Shown here piece after piece: positions 35,810 through 45,132 of a DNA stretch of 64,000 nucleotides; within the stretch, counting starts at the first letter, position 1, and the number at the start of each line of letters is the position of its first letter. This stretch comes from Clostridia bacterium (GTDB taxonomy: Bacteria > Bacillota > Clostridia > Acetivibrionales > JAFADI01), in contig JAOAAU010000092.1 of assembly GCA_026418695.1 (NCBI GenBank), forward strand, positions 1 through 64,000. The letters are read 5' to 3'. The notes beneath the pieces were generated by a model. It did no database searches. It was not told the DNA's origin and saw only the letters and a program-made list of their open reading frames with translations. The position numbers and the translations under genes were made by a program.

Positions 35810-36320
35810 TGGTCATTTCAAAAACACCCCAGGTTCCGGCTGCAGTCTCATAAACGTGTTCCCGAAAACTGACTTTTTTGAATCCTGCGTTTTTATAACA
35901 TCGTATGGCATTGTGATTAAAATCAAAAACATTCAATGACAGTTTCTCAAGTTCGAAATCAAGGAACCCTTTCTGAACCATGGCTTCTAGTGCCGATTTC
36001 CCATAGCCGCGGTTTCTGTTGCCGGCCTCCCCGATCAGAAATCTTCCAATGGTTGCACTTCTTTTCTCCCGGTCTATCCTGAAAAGTTCAATCGTACCGA
36101 TCGTTTGGTTGGTTTCAGCATCGAGGATTTTATAAATATAGGTATCTGAACCATCCTGATTCACGCCCTCATCAAACCTGTCTTTGATCTTTACCGTGGT
36201 GATTGGGTATTCATATCCCGGACCGGCCCATTGATAAAGAAAGGCTGTATCCTTTCCTTCGTTCCATTCAACGATTTTTCTAAAATCCTTTTCTTCCAGC
36301 AATTCTAATTGGATCATCAT
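35778..36320 (-). CDS. GNAT family N-acetyltransferase (RimJ/RimL-like)
   Basis: The 180-residue protein shows the GNAT core: a beta-strand region TIGTIELFRIDREKRSATIG, the acetyl-CoA loop GNRNRGYGKSALEAMV, and the ending LNVFDFNHNAIRCYKNAGF. It acetylates an amine with acetyl-CoA; the substrate is unknown. AGGAA precedes two adjacent ATG codons. The 3' end overlaps the convergent LuxR gene by 32 bases. A second GNAT gene lies 24 bases upstream on the same strand, so they may form an operon. Confidence 0.87.
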   Translation of the reverse strand: MMIQLELLEEKDFRKIVEWNEGKDTAFLYQWAGPGYEYPITTVKIKDRFDEGVNQDGSDTYIYKILDAETNQTIGTIELFRIDREKRSATIGRFLIGEAGNRNRGYGKSALEAMVQKGFLDFELEKLSLNVFDFNHNAIRCYKNAGFKKVSFREHVYETAAGTWGVFEMTITRSDWKSSH

Positions 36321-36344
36321 CGTATGTTCCTTTCTTTTAGAAGC

Positions 36345-36848
36345 TTAGATATTGATAAGTTCTTTTTCCATCCACACAACATCAAAGCGCTTGCCCATCT
36401 TGAACCCGATATGGTGAAGCCTGCCACATTCTCTGAAACCATTCCGCAGGTGGAATTCCAGACTCTGAGTATTTAAGGAGGAAATATTGGCCAGCAGCCG
36501 CTTGATGCCCAGCTTTTTGGCATCTGCTTCAAGTAGCTTTAAAGCTGCTTTACCGATGCCCTTTCCTGTAGCGTACCGATCAATAAAATAGGTTGCTTCC
36601 GCAGTATCTTTAAAGGTAGGTAAGGGGTTGTAGGCTCTAAGGAAGCAGAAGCCTAATACTTTTTCATCCTCGTTGTTTTGGATGACATAAGCAGGGTACC
36701 CCTTGGTCATCTCCAGAAATTTGCCATAGAACTCATAAGGGAGCTTTACGGGTGGATAAGCTGCAAAACTGTTTTCAGCATAATCATTGAAGATATCCAT
36801 GACTTTCTTTGTATGGTTTGCGGTCATCATCTCAAATCTGATGTTCAT
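36345..36848 (-). CDS. GNAT family N-acetyltransferase (phosphinothricin acetyltransferase-like)
   Basis: The 167-residue protein has an N-terminal ANHTKKVMDIFNDYAENSFA helix, the strand VLGFCFLRAYNP, the CoA-binding loop RYATGKGIGKAALKLLEADA and a C-terminal SLNTQSLEFHLRNGFRECGR. This resembles the PAT/yncA subgroup of GNATs, which acetylate small amines or amino-acid analogues; the substrate is not known here. It is the first gene of a two-gene minus unit, divergent from the MocR regulator. AAGGA precedes the ATG. Confidence 0.85.
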   Translation of the reverse strand: MNIRFEMMTANHTKKVMDIFNDYAENSFAAYPPVKLPYEFYGKFLEMTKGYPAYVIQNNEDEKVLGFCFLRAYNPLPTFKDTAEATYFIDRYATGKGIGKAALKLLEADAKKLGIKRLLANISSLNTQSLEFHLRNGFRECGRLHHIGFKMGKRFDVVWMEKELINI

Positions 36849-36869
36849 GTTTTCACGTCCTTTTCTTGA

Positions 36870-36946
36870 TTGTACCGATATAGTTATAGTATAATTTGGA
36901 TAAATGTGGTTGACAATGTTGTGAAATTAAAACTATACCGGTACAG
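36870..36946. promoter_or_regulatory. inverted operator pair and promoter between GNAT and mocR genes
   Basis: TTGTACCGATATAGTT (36870-36885) and AACTATACCGGTACAG (36931-36946) are inverted copies with 14 of 16 bases complementary. TTGACA at 36910 with TATACC at 36934 is a plus-strand promoter candidate, covered by the right copy. The divergent MocR protein is the likely binder. Confidence 0.6.
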
Positions 36947-36960
36947 ATGTGAGGGGATCC

Positions 36961-38343
36961 ATGAAAAACAAGTATCATCAGGTCGTAATCCATATTAAAC
37001 AGCAGATTCAGGACAAAAGTCTAAAGCCGGGCAGTAAAGCTCCGTCCATCCGGGAAATCTGCGAAATCTTTGGCTGTAATAAAGCAACGGCGATCCGGGC
37101 TTATGAAGAACTTCAAAAGGAGCATGTTATTTTCTCGGTTCCCAAAAGTGGATTTTATGTGGTTGAACGGGATACGGAACCAAAGCGCCAGGATGATTCC
37201 GTCATTGATTTCTTAACAGCCTGTCCGGACGAAGAATTGCTGCCGTATCAGGAATTTCAACACAGCATCAATCAGGCCATCAAAGTCTATAAAGATCATA
37301 TGTTCAGCTATTCTGACGTACAAGGTCTTCCAACCCTCAGAAAGGTGATGAAGGATCATCTTCGGGATTCGCAGATCTTTTGCGGAATCGATCAGATTTT
37401 CATTACCTCGGGTTCTCAGCAGGCATTATACATCTTATCCAAAATGTCTTTTCCCAACGGAAAACGTAATGTGCTGATAGAACAACCAACTTATTACGGG
37501 ATGATTAAAGCTTTAGAGCTGAACCAGATTACAGCCATCGGAATTGAGCGTAAAGCGGACGGGTATGATATGGACCGTCTGGAAAGCATTTTCCGGAGCA
37601 ATGACATCAAATTTTTTTACATGATTCCGAGATTCCACAACCCAACCAGCTTTTCACTGCAGGCGGACCAAAGGAAGCAGATCTTGAAGCTGGCTCAGAA
37701 ATATGATGTGTATATCATTGAGGATGATTATCTTGCCGAATTGGAAACCAACTCAAAGATGGATCCCATGTTTGCAATGGAACCATCTAACAGGGTAGCA
37801 TACATCAAAAGCTTTTCCAAAACGTTGCTGCCGGGTTTGCGGCTGGGAGTTGCAGTTCTGCCGCAGCTGCTCATTAATTCATTTTACAGCCACAAAGCTT
37901 GCTGTGATTTGTTAACCAATACTTTGTCCCAGGGTGCCCTGGAGATTTATCTGAAAAGCGGAATGTATGACAATCATTTAAAGCATATCCGAAGCTTTTA
38001 TTGTGATCAGATGAAGACTCTGAAGAATGCTATTGAGGGCGAGCCTACTCTCAAGAACTGTGGCTCAGTTCCGGAAACGGGCTTTTTTGTATGTCTGGAG
38101 CTTCCGGAAAATATCAGGGCTCGGGCATTGGAAGAGGCTTTAAAGATGAAAAAAGTTTATCTGACCAGTATAGACCGAGTCTTTTTACCGGGTTTTGAGA
38201 AATCCAACCTGATCCGATTATGCGTATGCAGGGTGAAGAAACAGCAAATCCACAGAGGAATCAGACTGCTAGCAGAGGTATTGGAAAAGGAAACAGGAGA
38301 CACCTGTACCCTGAAGCAAACAAATGTGAACAGCTTTTTTTAA
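36961..38343 (+). CDS. MocR-type regulator: GntR DNA-binding domain fused to an aminotransferase-like domain
   Basis: The protein of about 460 residues has an N-terminal GntR winged helix (LKPGSKAPSIREICEIFGC, ATAIRAYEELQKE) and a class I aminotransferase-like domain at about 110-450, with the PLP lysine in YIKSFSKTLLPGLRLG. MocR proteins usually sense PLP or amines and act as regulators, not as aminotransferases. ATG at 36961 is chosen; the GTG 12 bases earlier lies in the binding site. It ends 4 bases inside the convergent dehydratase gene. The target may be the divergent GNAT pair. Confidence 0.9.
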   Translation: MKNKYHQVVIHIKQQIQDKSLKPGSKAPSIREICEIFGCNKATAIRAYEELQKEHVIFSVPKSGFYVVERDTEPKRQDDSVIDFLTACPDEELLPYQEFQHSINQAIKVYKDHMFSYSDVQGLPTLRKVMKDHLRDSQIFCGIDQIFITSGSQQALYILSKMSFPNGKRNVLIEQPTYYGMIKALELNQITAIGIERKADGYDMDRLESIFRSNDIKFFYMIPRFHNPTSFSLQADQRKQILKLAQKYDVYIIEDDYLAELETNSKMDPMFAMEPSNRVAYIKSFSKTLLPGLRLGVAVLPQLLINSFYSHKACCDLLTNTLSQGALEIYLKSGMYDNHLKHIRSFYCDQMKTLKNAIEGEPTLKNCGSVPETGFFVCLELPENIRARALEEALKMKKVYLTSIDRVFLPGFEKSNLIRLCVCRVKKQQIHRGIRLLAEVLEKETGDTCTLKQTNVNSFF

Positions 38344-39341
38344 TTTCTGCCAGCCGTGCCATGCTCAAAACATGGTGATTTTATTGCTTGTGAAACCTCC
38401 TCTGAGGAAGCGTTGCAGCCGCTCATTTGCAATACGACTTTTTTCCCTTTCAAAACCTCCCTGAGCTTTAATGCAGCCATAATCGTAGAAGCGCCGGCTC
38501 CTTCAGCCAGATTTTTTGTATAGTACATTGCCAGAGCGATTCCCTGCACTATTTCATCCTCATCAAGCAAGACGAAGTGATCTAATTTTTTGCTATAGAT
38601 ACCGAAGGGAATCTCATAGGCCTTTCCTGTTGCGAAGCCGCCTGCGAAGGTTTTATTCTCGCCAGTTCGAATTTCATTGGCCTTCCAGGAGCAATAAGCC
38701 GCAGATGAAGCTTTTGCCTGAACGGCAATAACCTGAATTTTGGGATTGATGGTTTTCAATACGGTGACAGCTGCAGCAGCTTCACTTCCTCCTCCAATGG
38801 GAACAATCATTACATCAATGTCCGGCAGGTCTTCAAGAATTTCGAGAAATTCTGATCCCACCCCGTTGATCAAATGGGGCTCATTGGCGGGATGGATGTA
38901 ATAAAGCTCCTCTTGCCTGGATAATTGGTCAACAACTTTGGAGGCTTCATCAAAATTTTTTCCTGCTTCCAGGAGTTTTGCTCCAAAGGAACGGATGAGC
39001 TCATTTTTCGCCGGATTGTTGTTTTCAGGGACTACAATGGTTGCATCGAGTCCGAACCAATGGGCGGAGGCGGCTACAGACAGTCCGTGATTCCCGGTTG
39101 AAAAAGTGATGACGCCCTTTACACCTGCTTTTCTAAGGTGATGCATGATGTTTACGCCGCCGCGGATTTTAAAAGAACCCGTCGGATGATGATTCTCATG
39201 TTTGATGAAAATATCCATTCCACAGTCTTTCGACATCCGAGCATAGTGGTTCAGTTGCGTTGGCTTGAGGTAGCTTTTTATAATCCTTTGCGCACGGATC
39301 ACTTCCTGAAGTGAAACCGGATACTGTTTGAATTCGTCCAT
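38340..39341 (-). CDS. threonine/serine dehydratase-like PLP enzyme
   Basis: The 333-residue fold-type II PLP protein has the cofactor lysine in HPTGSFKIRGGVN, the substrate loop FSTGNHGLSVAASA and the PLP phosphate loop VPIGGGSEAAAA. This is the layout of threonine ammonia-lyases without a C-terminal regulatory domain (compare TdcB). Exact substrate (Thr, Ser, or another hydroxy-amino acid) is not fixed. AGGAGG precedes the ATG. A cupin gene lies upstream on the same strand, with a terminator in between. Confidence 0.85.
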   Translation of the reverse strand: MDEFKQYPVSLQEVIRAQRIIKSYLKPTQLNHYARMSKDCGMDIFIKHENHHPTGSFKIRGGVNIMHHLRKAGVKGVITFSTGNHGLSVAASAHWFGLDATIVVPENNNPAKNELIRSFGAKLLEAGKNFDEASKVVDQLSRQEELYYIHPANEPHLINGVGSEFLEILEDLPDIDVMIVPIGGGSEAAAAVTVLKTINPKIQVIAVQAKASSAAYCSWKANEIRTGENKTFAGGFATGKAYEIPFGIYSKKLDHFVLLDEDEIVQGIALAMYYTKNLAEGAGASTIMAALKLREVLKGKKVVLQMSGCNASSEEVSQAIKSPCFEHGTAGRN

Positions 39342-39465
39342 GGGACACCTCCTGTGAGTCTGAAATTCGTGATAATTACCAGCTTAACTTTTGAATGTAT
39401 GGTAGCATAATTCATCAATCGGTAAAACACCCAATACATATAAATTTATCGCCATCCAATGCAAA

Positions 39466-39500
39466 AAAGCCAGTCGGAGCGTTCTGCCCCGACTGGCTCA
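39466..39500 (-). terminator. hairpin terminator of the cupin gene
   Basis: AAAAGCCAGTCGG and CCGACTGGCT form a 10-bp stem around AGCGTTCTGCC; on the minus strand it is followed by TTTTTTG. It lies about 13 bases past the cupin stop codon. Confidence 0.8.
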
Positions 39501-39512
39501 CTTTTGGCTCTG

Positions 39513-39878
39513 TTAAATCCACTCCAGGTTGTTATCTGTCAAGCTTCCGCCCGCTGTTCCGGTATTCACCGTAGCGGCAGGCTCAATCAACAGAATCTTG
39601 CATTCCCCGATGCTTTTGGGCTTGTGTTCGACTCCCTTGGGGATGGATACCATCTCCCCCTTTTTCAAGTGCAGAACTTGATCGGGTAAAGCGATTTCCA
39701 GCTCACCGTCAATCACAACAAATACTTCATCTGTTTCAGGATGGCTGTGCCAGATGAATTCCCGGTTCATCCGCACCAGCTTGAAATAGTAATCGTTCAT
39801 TTGAGCAATGACTTTATAGGAATGAAGCTCACTGATTTTTACAAATTTTTCTTCAAAATTAACGACTGAAACATTCAT
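39513..39878 (-). CDS. small cupin domain protein
   Basis: The 121-residue protein is a single-domain cupin with metal-binding motifs FIWHSHPETDEVFVVIDGEL and KGEMVSIPKGVEHKPKS. Such proteins bind a metal and may act as isomerases, dioxygenases or sensors; function is not set here. AAGGAG precedes the ATG. It is divergent from the LysR gene at 40016 and could be its target. Confidence 0.87.
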   Translation of the reverse strand: MNVSVVNFEEKFVKISELHSYKVIAQMNDYYFKLVRMNREFIWHSHPETDEVFVVIDGELEIALPDQVLHLKKGEMVSIPKGVEHKPKSIGECKILLIEPAATVNTGTAGGSLTDNNLEWI

Positions 39879-40015
39879 TTTAATCTTCTCCTTCCAAAAT
39901 TAAATAGTATAAAAAAATGGATATCCTTTAGAAATTATGGTAACATGAAATCAGTGATTAGTAAAATTGATAATATTGATGGATATATTCAATAATTTTG
40001 ATGAGTGGAGTGGTC

Positions 40016-40903
40016 ATGATGGATTTAAGGCAATTGAACACTTTTGTCACGATTGCAAAGCTTCAAAGCTTTACACAGGCAGCAGAAATTCTGGGGTATG
40101 CACAATCGACCATTACAACGCAGATTCAACTGCTGGAAAAAGAACTTGAGACAAAGCTCTTTGAACGTTTGGGCCGAAATATTTCTTTGACCTCTGAAGG
40201 GCAAAAACTGTTACCTTATGCAAAGCAGATACTGAGGCTTTCCTCTGAAGCGAAAAGTGCTGTTTCAAGTTCGGACATTCCGAAAGGGACACTCACCATA
40301 GGGGCTGTTGAGTCATTATGTATTGTCCGCCTGCCTGAGCTGTTAAAGGAATACCGTAAGCGATACCCGGAAGTGGAGATCTCGCTGAAGTTTGGGAGCA
40401 GTTCGGATTTTTACCGCTATTTACGGGATAACACCATTGATATAGCATTTTTTCTGGACCGGAAAATCGAATCAGAAGATTTGATCAGTGAAATACACTT
40501 TCAAGAACCCATGACCCTGCTGACAGCGCCGGGGCATCCGCTGGCCTTGAAGGAAAAGGTGCTTCCGGGAGACCTTGACAATGAACCGTTTATTCTTACA
40601 GAGACGGGATGCTGCTACCGCGCAGCTTTCGAAAACATTATCAACAGATACGGGGTGCAGCTCCGATCCGTACTTGAGACGGGAAGCGTTCAGGCCATAA
40701 AACAGCTTGCAATGAGCGGCTTGGGGATTACGCTGCTGCCAAAGGTTGCGGTTGAGGAAGAGCTGGCACAGAACCGTCTGTTGAGCTTGAAATGGGGAGG
40801 GCCGGAGATTGAAATTTTTACGCAAGTCATTTACCATAAGGATAAATGGATTTCTGCTCCGCTGAATGCATTTCTGGAACTCGTAAGGGAAATGCTGCCC
40901 TAG
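40016..40903 (+). CDS. LysR-family transcriptional regulator
   Basis: The protein of about 295 residues has an N-terminal LysR helix-turn-helix (MDLRQLNTFVTIAKLQSFTQ, AAEILGYAQSTITTQI) and a substrate-binding domain (TLTIGAVESLCIVRLPEL onward). It is divergent from the cupin gene, the classic placement for a LysR activator and its target. Translation starts at one of two tandem ATGs at 40016/40019 after GGAGTGG. The effector is unknown. Confidence 0.9.
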   Translation: MMDLRQLNTFVTIAKLQSFTQAAEILGYAQSTITTQIQLLEKELETKLFERLGRNISLTSEGQKLLPYAKQILRLSSEAKSAVSSSDIPKGTLTIGAVESLCIVRLPELLKEYRKRYPEVEISLKFGSSSDFYRYLRDNTIDIAFFLDRKIESEDLISEIHFQEPMTLLTAPGHPLALKEKVLPGDLDNEPFILTETGCCYRAAFENIINRYGVQLRSVLETGSVQAIKQLAMSGLGITLLPKVAVEEELAQNRLLSLKWGGPEIEIFTQVIYHKDKWISAPLNAFLELVREMLP

Positions 40904-40969
40904 AAATAAAATATTTGGTGCCATGAAGTAAATCTGATAGTGTTAGTCAAGATAAAGGAGAATGTAAAG

Positions 40970-41224
40970 ATGAAATGTCGAATGGGATGTGCGGCTTGCT
41001 GCATTGTGGTTTCAATATCGTCACCCATACCCGGGATGCCCGAAGGAAAACCCGCTGGGGTTCGCTGCATCCAGCTGACCGAAGATAATCTATGCATGCT
41101 TTTTGGAAAGCCGGAAAGGCCGAAGGTTTGTCTTAGCTTGAACCCCTCGGAAGAAATGTGCGGAAAGACCAATGAGCATGCATTTGAATATCTAGGGTCT
41201 CTTGAGGATGCAACAAAACCCTGA
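40970..41224 (+). CDS. YkgJ-like Cys-rich cluster protein
   Basis: The 84-residue protein has the YkgJ-type cysteine pattern CRMGCAACCIV, then CIQLTEDNLCMLFG and RPKVC. These proteins are thought to bind zinc or an iron-sulfur cluster; their function is not known. The ATG at 40970 follows AAGGAG; an upstream in-frame start would add 10 residues outside the family pattern. It stands between LysR and a convergent peptidase gene. Confidence 0.83.
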   Translation: MKCRMGCAACCIVVSISSPIPGMPEGKPAGVRCIQLTEDNLCMLFGKPERPKVCLSLNPSEEMCGKTNEHAFEYLGSLEDATKP

Positions 41225-41236
41225 ATGTATTATTTT

Positions 41237-42097
41237 CTATTCCGTAAATCTCCCCAGATCGACCCATTCTTGCTTGAGGATGGACCACCAATCCACGGCC
41301 AGGCCATTTAATATATAATCGTAGGGGAGCCAGCCGTAGCCGTTTTCACCCCACTCGGATCCCCAGGAATTTCTGATTAAGATGGCGCCTTTGCTTACAA
41401 TCCCGCCTTTATTGACGATTTCGATTTCATCATCGTAGCCGACAGCGGCAACCGCATGTCCGCCTTCCAGTTTTTCTTTTCCATTGGGAAAAGGAATCCT
41501 GCCTGTTTGACTGGCATCCCGAATGGATTGATAGACAGAAAATCCAAAGGCAGCGGGTATTCCAGCATTCAGATACTTCTTTACACTGTCCAGTACTTCT
41601 TTTTTAGACAGGTTGGGGGGATCATGACGGAAATAGCTGATACACTGGTAGTTTTGACCGAACGCATAACAGAAAGCATTGGGTTCCTCGTCGAAACGGG
41701 TGGTTTCATAAGGCCAGTATTCTTCAGGAGGCATGCCGAACATGACCAAGGCGCCAATGGTAGTACGCAGAAAAGCTCCGGTATCCCCGGTGTACTTTAG
41801 CAGATTTCTTGTGGTTTTATATAAAAATAGTCTGGAACCATCAATAAATTTGGCAAAAGTGCGATTTTCAAAATATTCGACAAGGGCTGCAACAGCATGG
41901 GCAGTACAGGAGCCTAGATCTTTCTGGTTCTCTATGGGTGAACACCATTTTCTCAGATCGATTCTGGCTGGCAGCGCAGCGGATTCCTGATTTGATTTAG
42001 CTGCGTTCAGCATTTTACTGACTTGTTTAGTTTCACTGGTATAATCGCGGATGTCCGGATAATCAGGAATCCAACCGTACCGATACTTGTAACTCAT
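41237..42097 (-). CDS. papain-like (C1) cysteine peptidase
   Basis: The 286-residue protein has the C1 catalytic set: Cys in LGSCTAHAVAALVEYF with the preceding oxyanion Gln in ENQKDLGS, His in EGGHAVAAVGYDDE, and Asn in ILIRNSWGSEWGENGYG. No signal peptide or long pro-domain is seen, so it is probably cytoplasmic or exported in an unusual way. Its N-terminus (YRYGWIPDYPDIRDY) is shared with bacterial C1 peptidases that have a short start. GAGGTG precedes the ATG. Confidence 0.9.
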   Translation of the reverse strand: MSYKYRYGWIPDYPDIRDYTSETKQVSKMLNAAKSNQESAALPARIDLRKWCSPIENQKDLGSCTAHAVAALVEYFENRTFAKFIDGSRLFLYKTTRNLLKYTGDTGAFLRTTIGALVMFGMPPEEYWPYETTRFDEEPNAFCYAFGQNYQCISYFRHDPPNLSKKEVLDSVKKYLNAGIPAAFGFSVYQSIRDASQTGRIPFPNGKEKLEGGHAVAAVGYDDEIEIVNKGGIVSKGAILIRNSWGSEWGENGYGWLPYDYILNGLAVDWWSILKQEWVDLGRFTE

Positions 42098-42219
42098 AAC
42101 AACACCTCACTATTTACATTAATACCATAATATTACAATTGGGACATGCCGTCAAGAATTCGAAACACTGGTGACGGAACAGAAAATACTCTCTTAATAG
42201 AATCTATCAAACAATATAT

Positions 42220-43260
42220 TTAATTTTCATGGGTGTTTTGCCCTTCGAAAACTTTTCTCAACCCTTCATCCATATGCCCTTTCCAGTTTCCCCAACTGTG
42301 GCTTTCAGCATATTTCATATAATCAACGATGCTTCCCCGGGCTTTAAGAACTTTGTACATGACATCGTTCATTTCTTCCGTATCTGCAATGGTACCTGTT
42401 TGCAGGCAAAATCGGATATGTGCAATCTCCCTTTCCTGGAGAATGTCAAAAATCAGCCATTCCTTCGGCCAGAAAGATCCTGATTGGGACAATACCCTGC
42501 AGAACAGATTGGAATTAGCAGCCAGATAGATTGCTGTCAGGCCGCCCCAGGAAACCCCCATCAGGGTTCTGTCTACTCCGTTTTCGCCTGAAATATACCG
42601 GCTTTCAACAAAAGGTAAAAGCTCGGTGATCACGTAATCATAATACGGTTCATAGAGGGTATACTCTTTTGTTCTTTCGTGAGGATCTACAAGAACGACG
42701 ACAGCTTTGGGAATTTCCCCTTGAGCAATCAAGTAATCAAATACAAGGTTTGCAGATGCGAAATTGAGATAGTCCGAACCATCCAGAGCGTACAGGATAT
42801 GTCGTGCAGCGGTTTTGTCATAACCAAAGGGAAGATAGACATGATATTTCATTGTTTCCTGCAAATGATTGCTGAAGTAATCCTGATTGTAAGCTACAGT
42901 TCCCCGTGGAACATCACTATGGATGATTCTTTCATAGTTGCTGTGGTATTGAGGCATGATCAGCGTTGAATTGTATCCGGAGCCGCCGGGGGTCATATTC
43001 TTATTGTTGGGATCTGTAATCCAGTTGCCGTCGACAACAAATTTGTAATCAAATCTGGAATTGTCGGGAAAGTCCTTTTTGAGATACCATAAATCCTTTT
43101 CAGGTGCTTTTTTCATTGGATCGTCACGTTCCCAACTGTTATAATCCCCCACCAAATAGACAGAGTCTGCTTTTCCTGAATAGACAAAAAGAACGCCGTC
43201 AGCATGGACAATGGGAGAACCTTTTTCCAGAACATCTTTTCCTATTCTATCAATATCCAT
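42220..43260 (-). CDS. Fes-like esterase with N-terminal CBM48-like domain
   Basis: The 346-residue protein has an N-terminal glycogen-binding-like (early-set Ig) region (VYLVGDYNSWERDDPMKK) and an alpha/beta-hydrolase of the enterochelin-esterase D type, with nucleophile Ser in LMGVSWGGLTAIYLA, a His in AESHSWGNWKGH and YALDGSDYLNF. The usual substrates of this family are siderophore esters or acetylated glycans; the substrate here is not known. The start is ATG at 43260 after AGGAG. Sequence before it is open but overlaps the divergent transporter region and looks non-coding. Confidence 0.83.
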   Translation of the reverse strand: MDIDRIGKDVLEKGSPIVHADGVLFVYSGKADSVYLVGDYNSWERDDPMKKAPEKDLWYLKKDFPDNSRFDYKFVVDGNWITDPNNKNMTPGGSGYNSTLIMPQYHSNYERIIHSDVPRGTVAYNQDYFSNHLQETMKYHVYLPFGYDKTAARHILYALDGSDYLNFASANLVFDYLIAQGEIPKAVVVLVDPHERTKEYTLYEPYYDYVITELLPFVESRYISGENGVDRTLMGVSWGGLTAIYLAANSNLFCRVLSQSGSFWPKEWLIFDILQEREIAHIRFCLQTGTIADTEEMNDVMYKVLKARGSIVDYMKYAESHSWGNWKGHMDEGLRKVFEGQNTHEN

Positions 43261-43479
43261 ATCAAAACTCCTGTTAAACATTATTTTTAGTGTTGCAGCG
43301 GTCAGAATTATGTTTTCTTGATCTGACTGTATCAAAACAGGAATATTTTGTCGTAATGTCAATAGGCGTATTAATCTGTGTTGAAAAGAAGGTTGTATAA
43401 AGCAGGTACATTGTTGAACATTTGCGTTTACGGCGGAATATCCTGTAGTACAAGAAAAACAAAGAAAAGGGTGGTGTAT

Positions 43480-44889
43480 ATGGGAGTTGAACTCAATGCA
43501 CTTCATGGGGTTTACCTGATTTTTATACTAATGATTATCGCTATTATGGTGATGAGAAGAGATACCAGCCTGATTTGCATCGTGGGGATATTCTGTATCG
43601 GGTTTGCTGCAACCGCATCGGTTTACCAGTCTGTGATGGGAGTTTTCAACAGCTTGATCTATGCGATTAAAGAGCTGATGGGAACGATTCTGATCATATC
43701 GGTAATCTCAGCCATGAGTAAAGAACTGTTAAGTTCGGGGATTAACGAGGTCATGGTGCATCCCTTTACAAAATTGATCAGGAATCCAACCCTGGCATAC
43801 TGGGTGATTGGATTGGTCATGATGGTCATTTCCTGGTTCTTCTGGCCGTCTCCTGCAGTAGCTTTATTAGGTGCGGTGCTGCTGCCTGTTGCCTTAAGAG
43901 TTAAACTGCCTGCCATGGGCGTTGCAGTTGCTATGAATCTGTTCGGACACGGAATAGCCTTGTCAGGGGATTATGTCATTCAAGGCGCTCCCAAACTAAC
44001 TGCTGACGGAGCCGGGATTCCTGTGGGAGATGTTGTAAGTGCGAGCATTCCGCTGGTATTTATCATGGGATTTGTCACTACCGTGATTGCTTTCTGGTTC
44101 TTGTACCGGGATATGAAAAAAGGTGTCTTGGTTGTAGAGGAAAACACAGCTTCAATTCAGCAAGAGAACCTGGATACGGCTGAAAGTGATTCGGGAAAGA
44201 CGCTTTCTCGAAAAACAAAAATATTCTTCGCTGTTCTCGTGCCTATTCTTTTTTTGGTAGATATCGTGGTAATGTCCGTTGTCAAACTTCAGGGGGGCGA
44301 TGCAACAGCCCTGATCGGTGGTACTGCTTTATTCATTTTGATCCTGATCTCTTCTTTTACATACGGAAGAAAAAGTCTTGAAAAAATCACTTCAAGATTT
44401 ATTGATGGCATGCAGTTCGGAATCAAAGTGTTTGGTCCTGTAATACCGGTAGCTGCCTTCTTTTACCTCGGAGATTCCGGCTTTATCAGCATTTTTGGCG
44501 AGCTTCTGCCCAAAGGCTCTCATGGACTGGTCAATGACCTGGGAGTTGCGTTGGCAAATACAGTACCATTAAACTCTGCAGTTGGTGCGGTTACAGCAAC
44601 GGTTGTAGGCGCTATCACCGGTTTGGACGGATCCGGATTTTCAGGTATCTCTCTTGCAGGCTCCATTGCCAAGTTGTTTTCTGCAGCGATAGGGGCAAGT
44701 GCGGCAACATTGACAGCCCTTGGGCAAGTGGCAGCCATCTGGGTTGGCGGCGGAACTTTGATTCCATGGGCACTCATTCCGGTAGCTGCGATTTGCGGTG
44801 TGGATGCTTTTGAGCTTGCCAGGCGCAATTTAAAACCTGTGGTGATTGGTTTGGCGATCACAACAATCGCAGCCGTATTCCTTGTTTAA
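43480..44889 (+). CDS. multi-pass transporter, ion or C4-dicarboxylate-like
   Basis: The protein of about 469 residues has about 12 hydrophobic segments, and internal repeats typical of the Dcu/Gnt/YfcC-type carriers (VISWFFWPSPAVALLGAVLL; GAITGLDGSGFSGISLAGSI). A family at this level is likely; the substrate is not. The start is ATG at 43480 with GGGTGG upstream; in-frame codons before it lie in the divergent promoter region. A c-di-GMP riboswitch and a flagellin gene follow. Confidence 0.78.
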   Translation: MGVELNALHGVYLIFILMIIAIMVMRRDTSLICIVGIFCIGFAATASVYQSVMGVFNSLIYAIKELMGTILIISVISAMSKELLSSGINEVMVHPFTKLIRNPTLAYWVIGLVMMVISWFFWPSPAVALLGAVLLPVALRVKLPAMGVAVAMNLFGHGIALSGDYVIQGAPKLTADGAGIPVGDVVSASIPLVFIMGFVTTVIAFWFLYRDMKKGVLVVEENTASIQQENLDTAESDSGKTLSRKTKIFFAVLVPILFLVDIVVMSVVKLQGGDATALIGGTALFILILISSFTYGRKSLEKITSRFIDGMQFGIKVFGPVIPVAAFFYLGDSGFISIFGELLPKGSHGLVNDLGVALANTVPLNSAVGAVTATVVGAITGLDGSGFSGISLAGSIAKLFSAAIGASAATLTALGQVAAIWVGGGTLIPWALIPVAAICGVDAFELARRNLKPVVIGLAITTIAAVFLV

Positions 44890-44953
44890 GAGTAAGGAAT
44901 GAAGAAACATGGAATGATGATGACAATGTCGAAAAAATAGGTACTTTGTATTA

Positions 44954-44982
44954 TTGATTTCCATACAAAACCAATATATAAT
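44954..44982 (+). promoter_or_regulatory. promoter of the riboswitch-controlled flagellin gene
   Basis: TTGATT (44954-44959), 17-base spacer and TATAAT (44977-44982), about 20 bases before the riboswitch. Confidence 0.7.
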
Positions 44983-45002
44983 GTAAATATAAAATCTCTT
45001 TT

Positions 45003-45084
45003 GATAAAGGCAAACCTGTTGAAAAGCAGGGACGCAAAGCCACGAATCTAAAACAGAAATGTCATGATCGTCGGGCTGCCGGAA
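45003..45084 (+). ncRNA. cyclic di-GMP-I (GEMM) riboswitch before flagellin
   Basis: The aptamer has the conserved core AAAGGCAAACC, a GAAA tetraloop in the P1b hairpin, GGGACGCAAAGCCACG, and the distal GGGCTGCCGG. It is followed by a terminator hairpin at 45106 and the flagellin start at 45232. This is the usual layout of a c-di-GMP-controlled transcription attenuator. High c-di-GMP usually lowers motility, which would favour termination; direction of control cannot be read from sequence. Confidence 0.88.
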
Positions 45085-45105
45085 GTTCTTCAATGTAGAA
45101 TGATC

Positions 45106-45132
45106 AACATTGCTGACTTTGGCAATGTTTTT
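45106..45132 (+). terminator. riboswitch expression-platform terminator
   Basis: AACATTGC, loop TGACTTTG, GCAATGTT, followed by TTTTGTTTTATT. It lies between the GEMM aptamer and the flagellin gene, so it would stop transcription in the off state. Confidence 0.85.

Noticed and set aside
43261-43506. Longer N-terminus for the Fes-like esterase
   Set aside because: The extension is unlike the family, overlaps the divergent transporter leader, and a good AGGAG site lies before the ATG at 43260.
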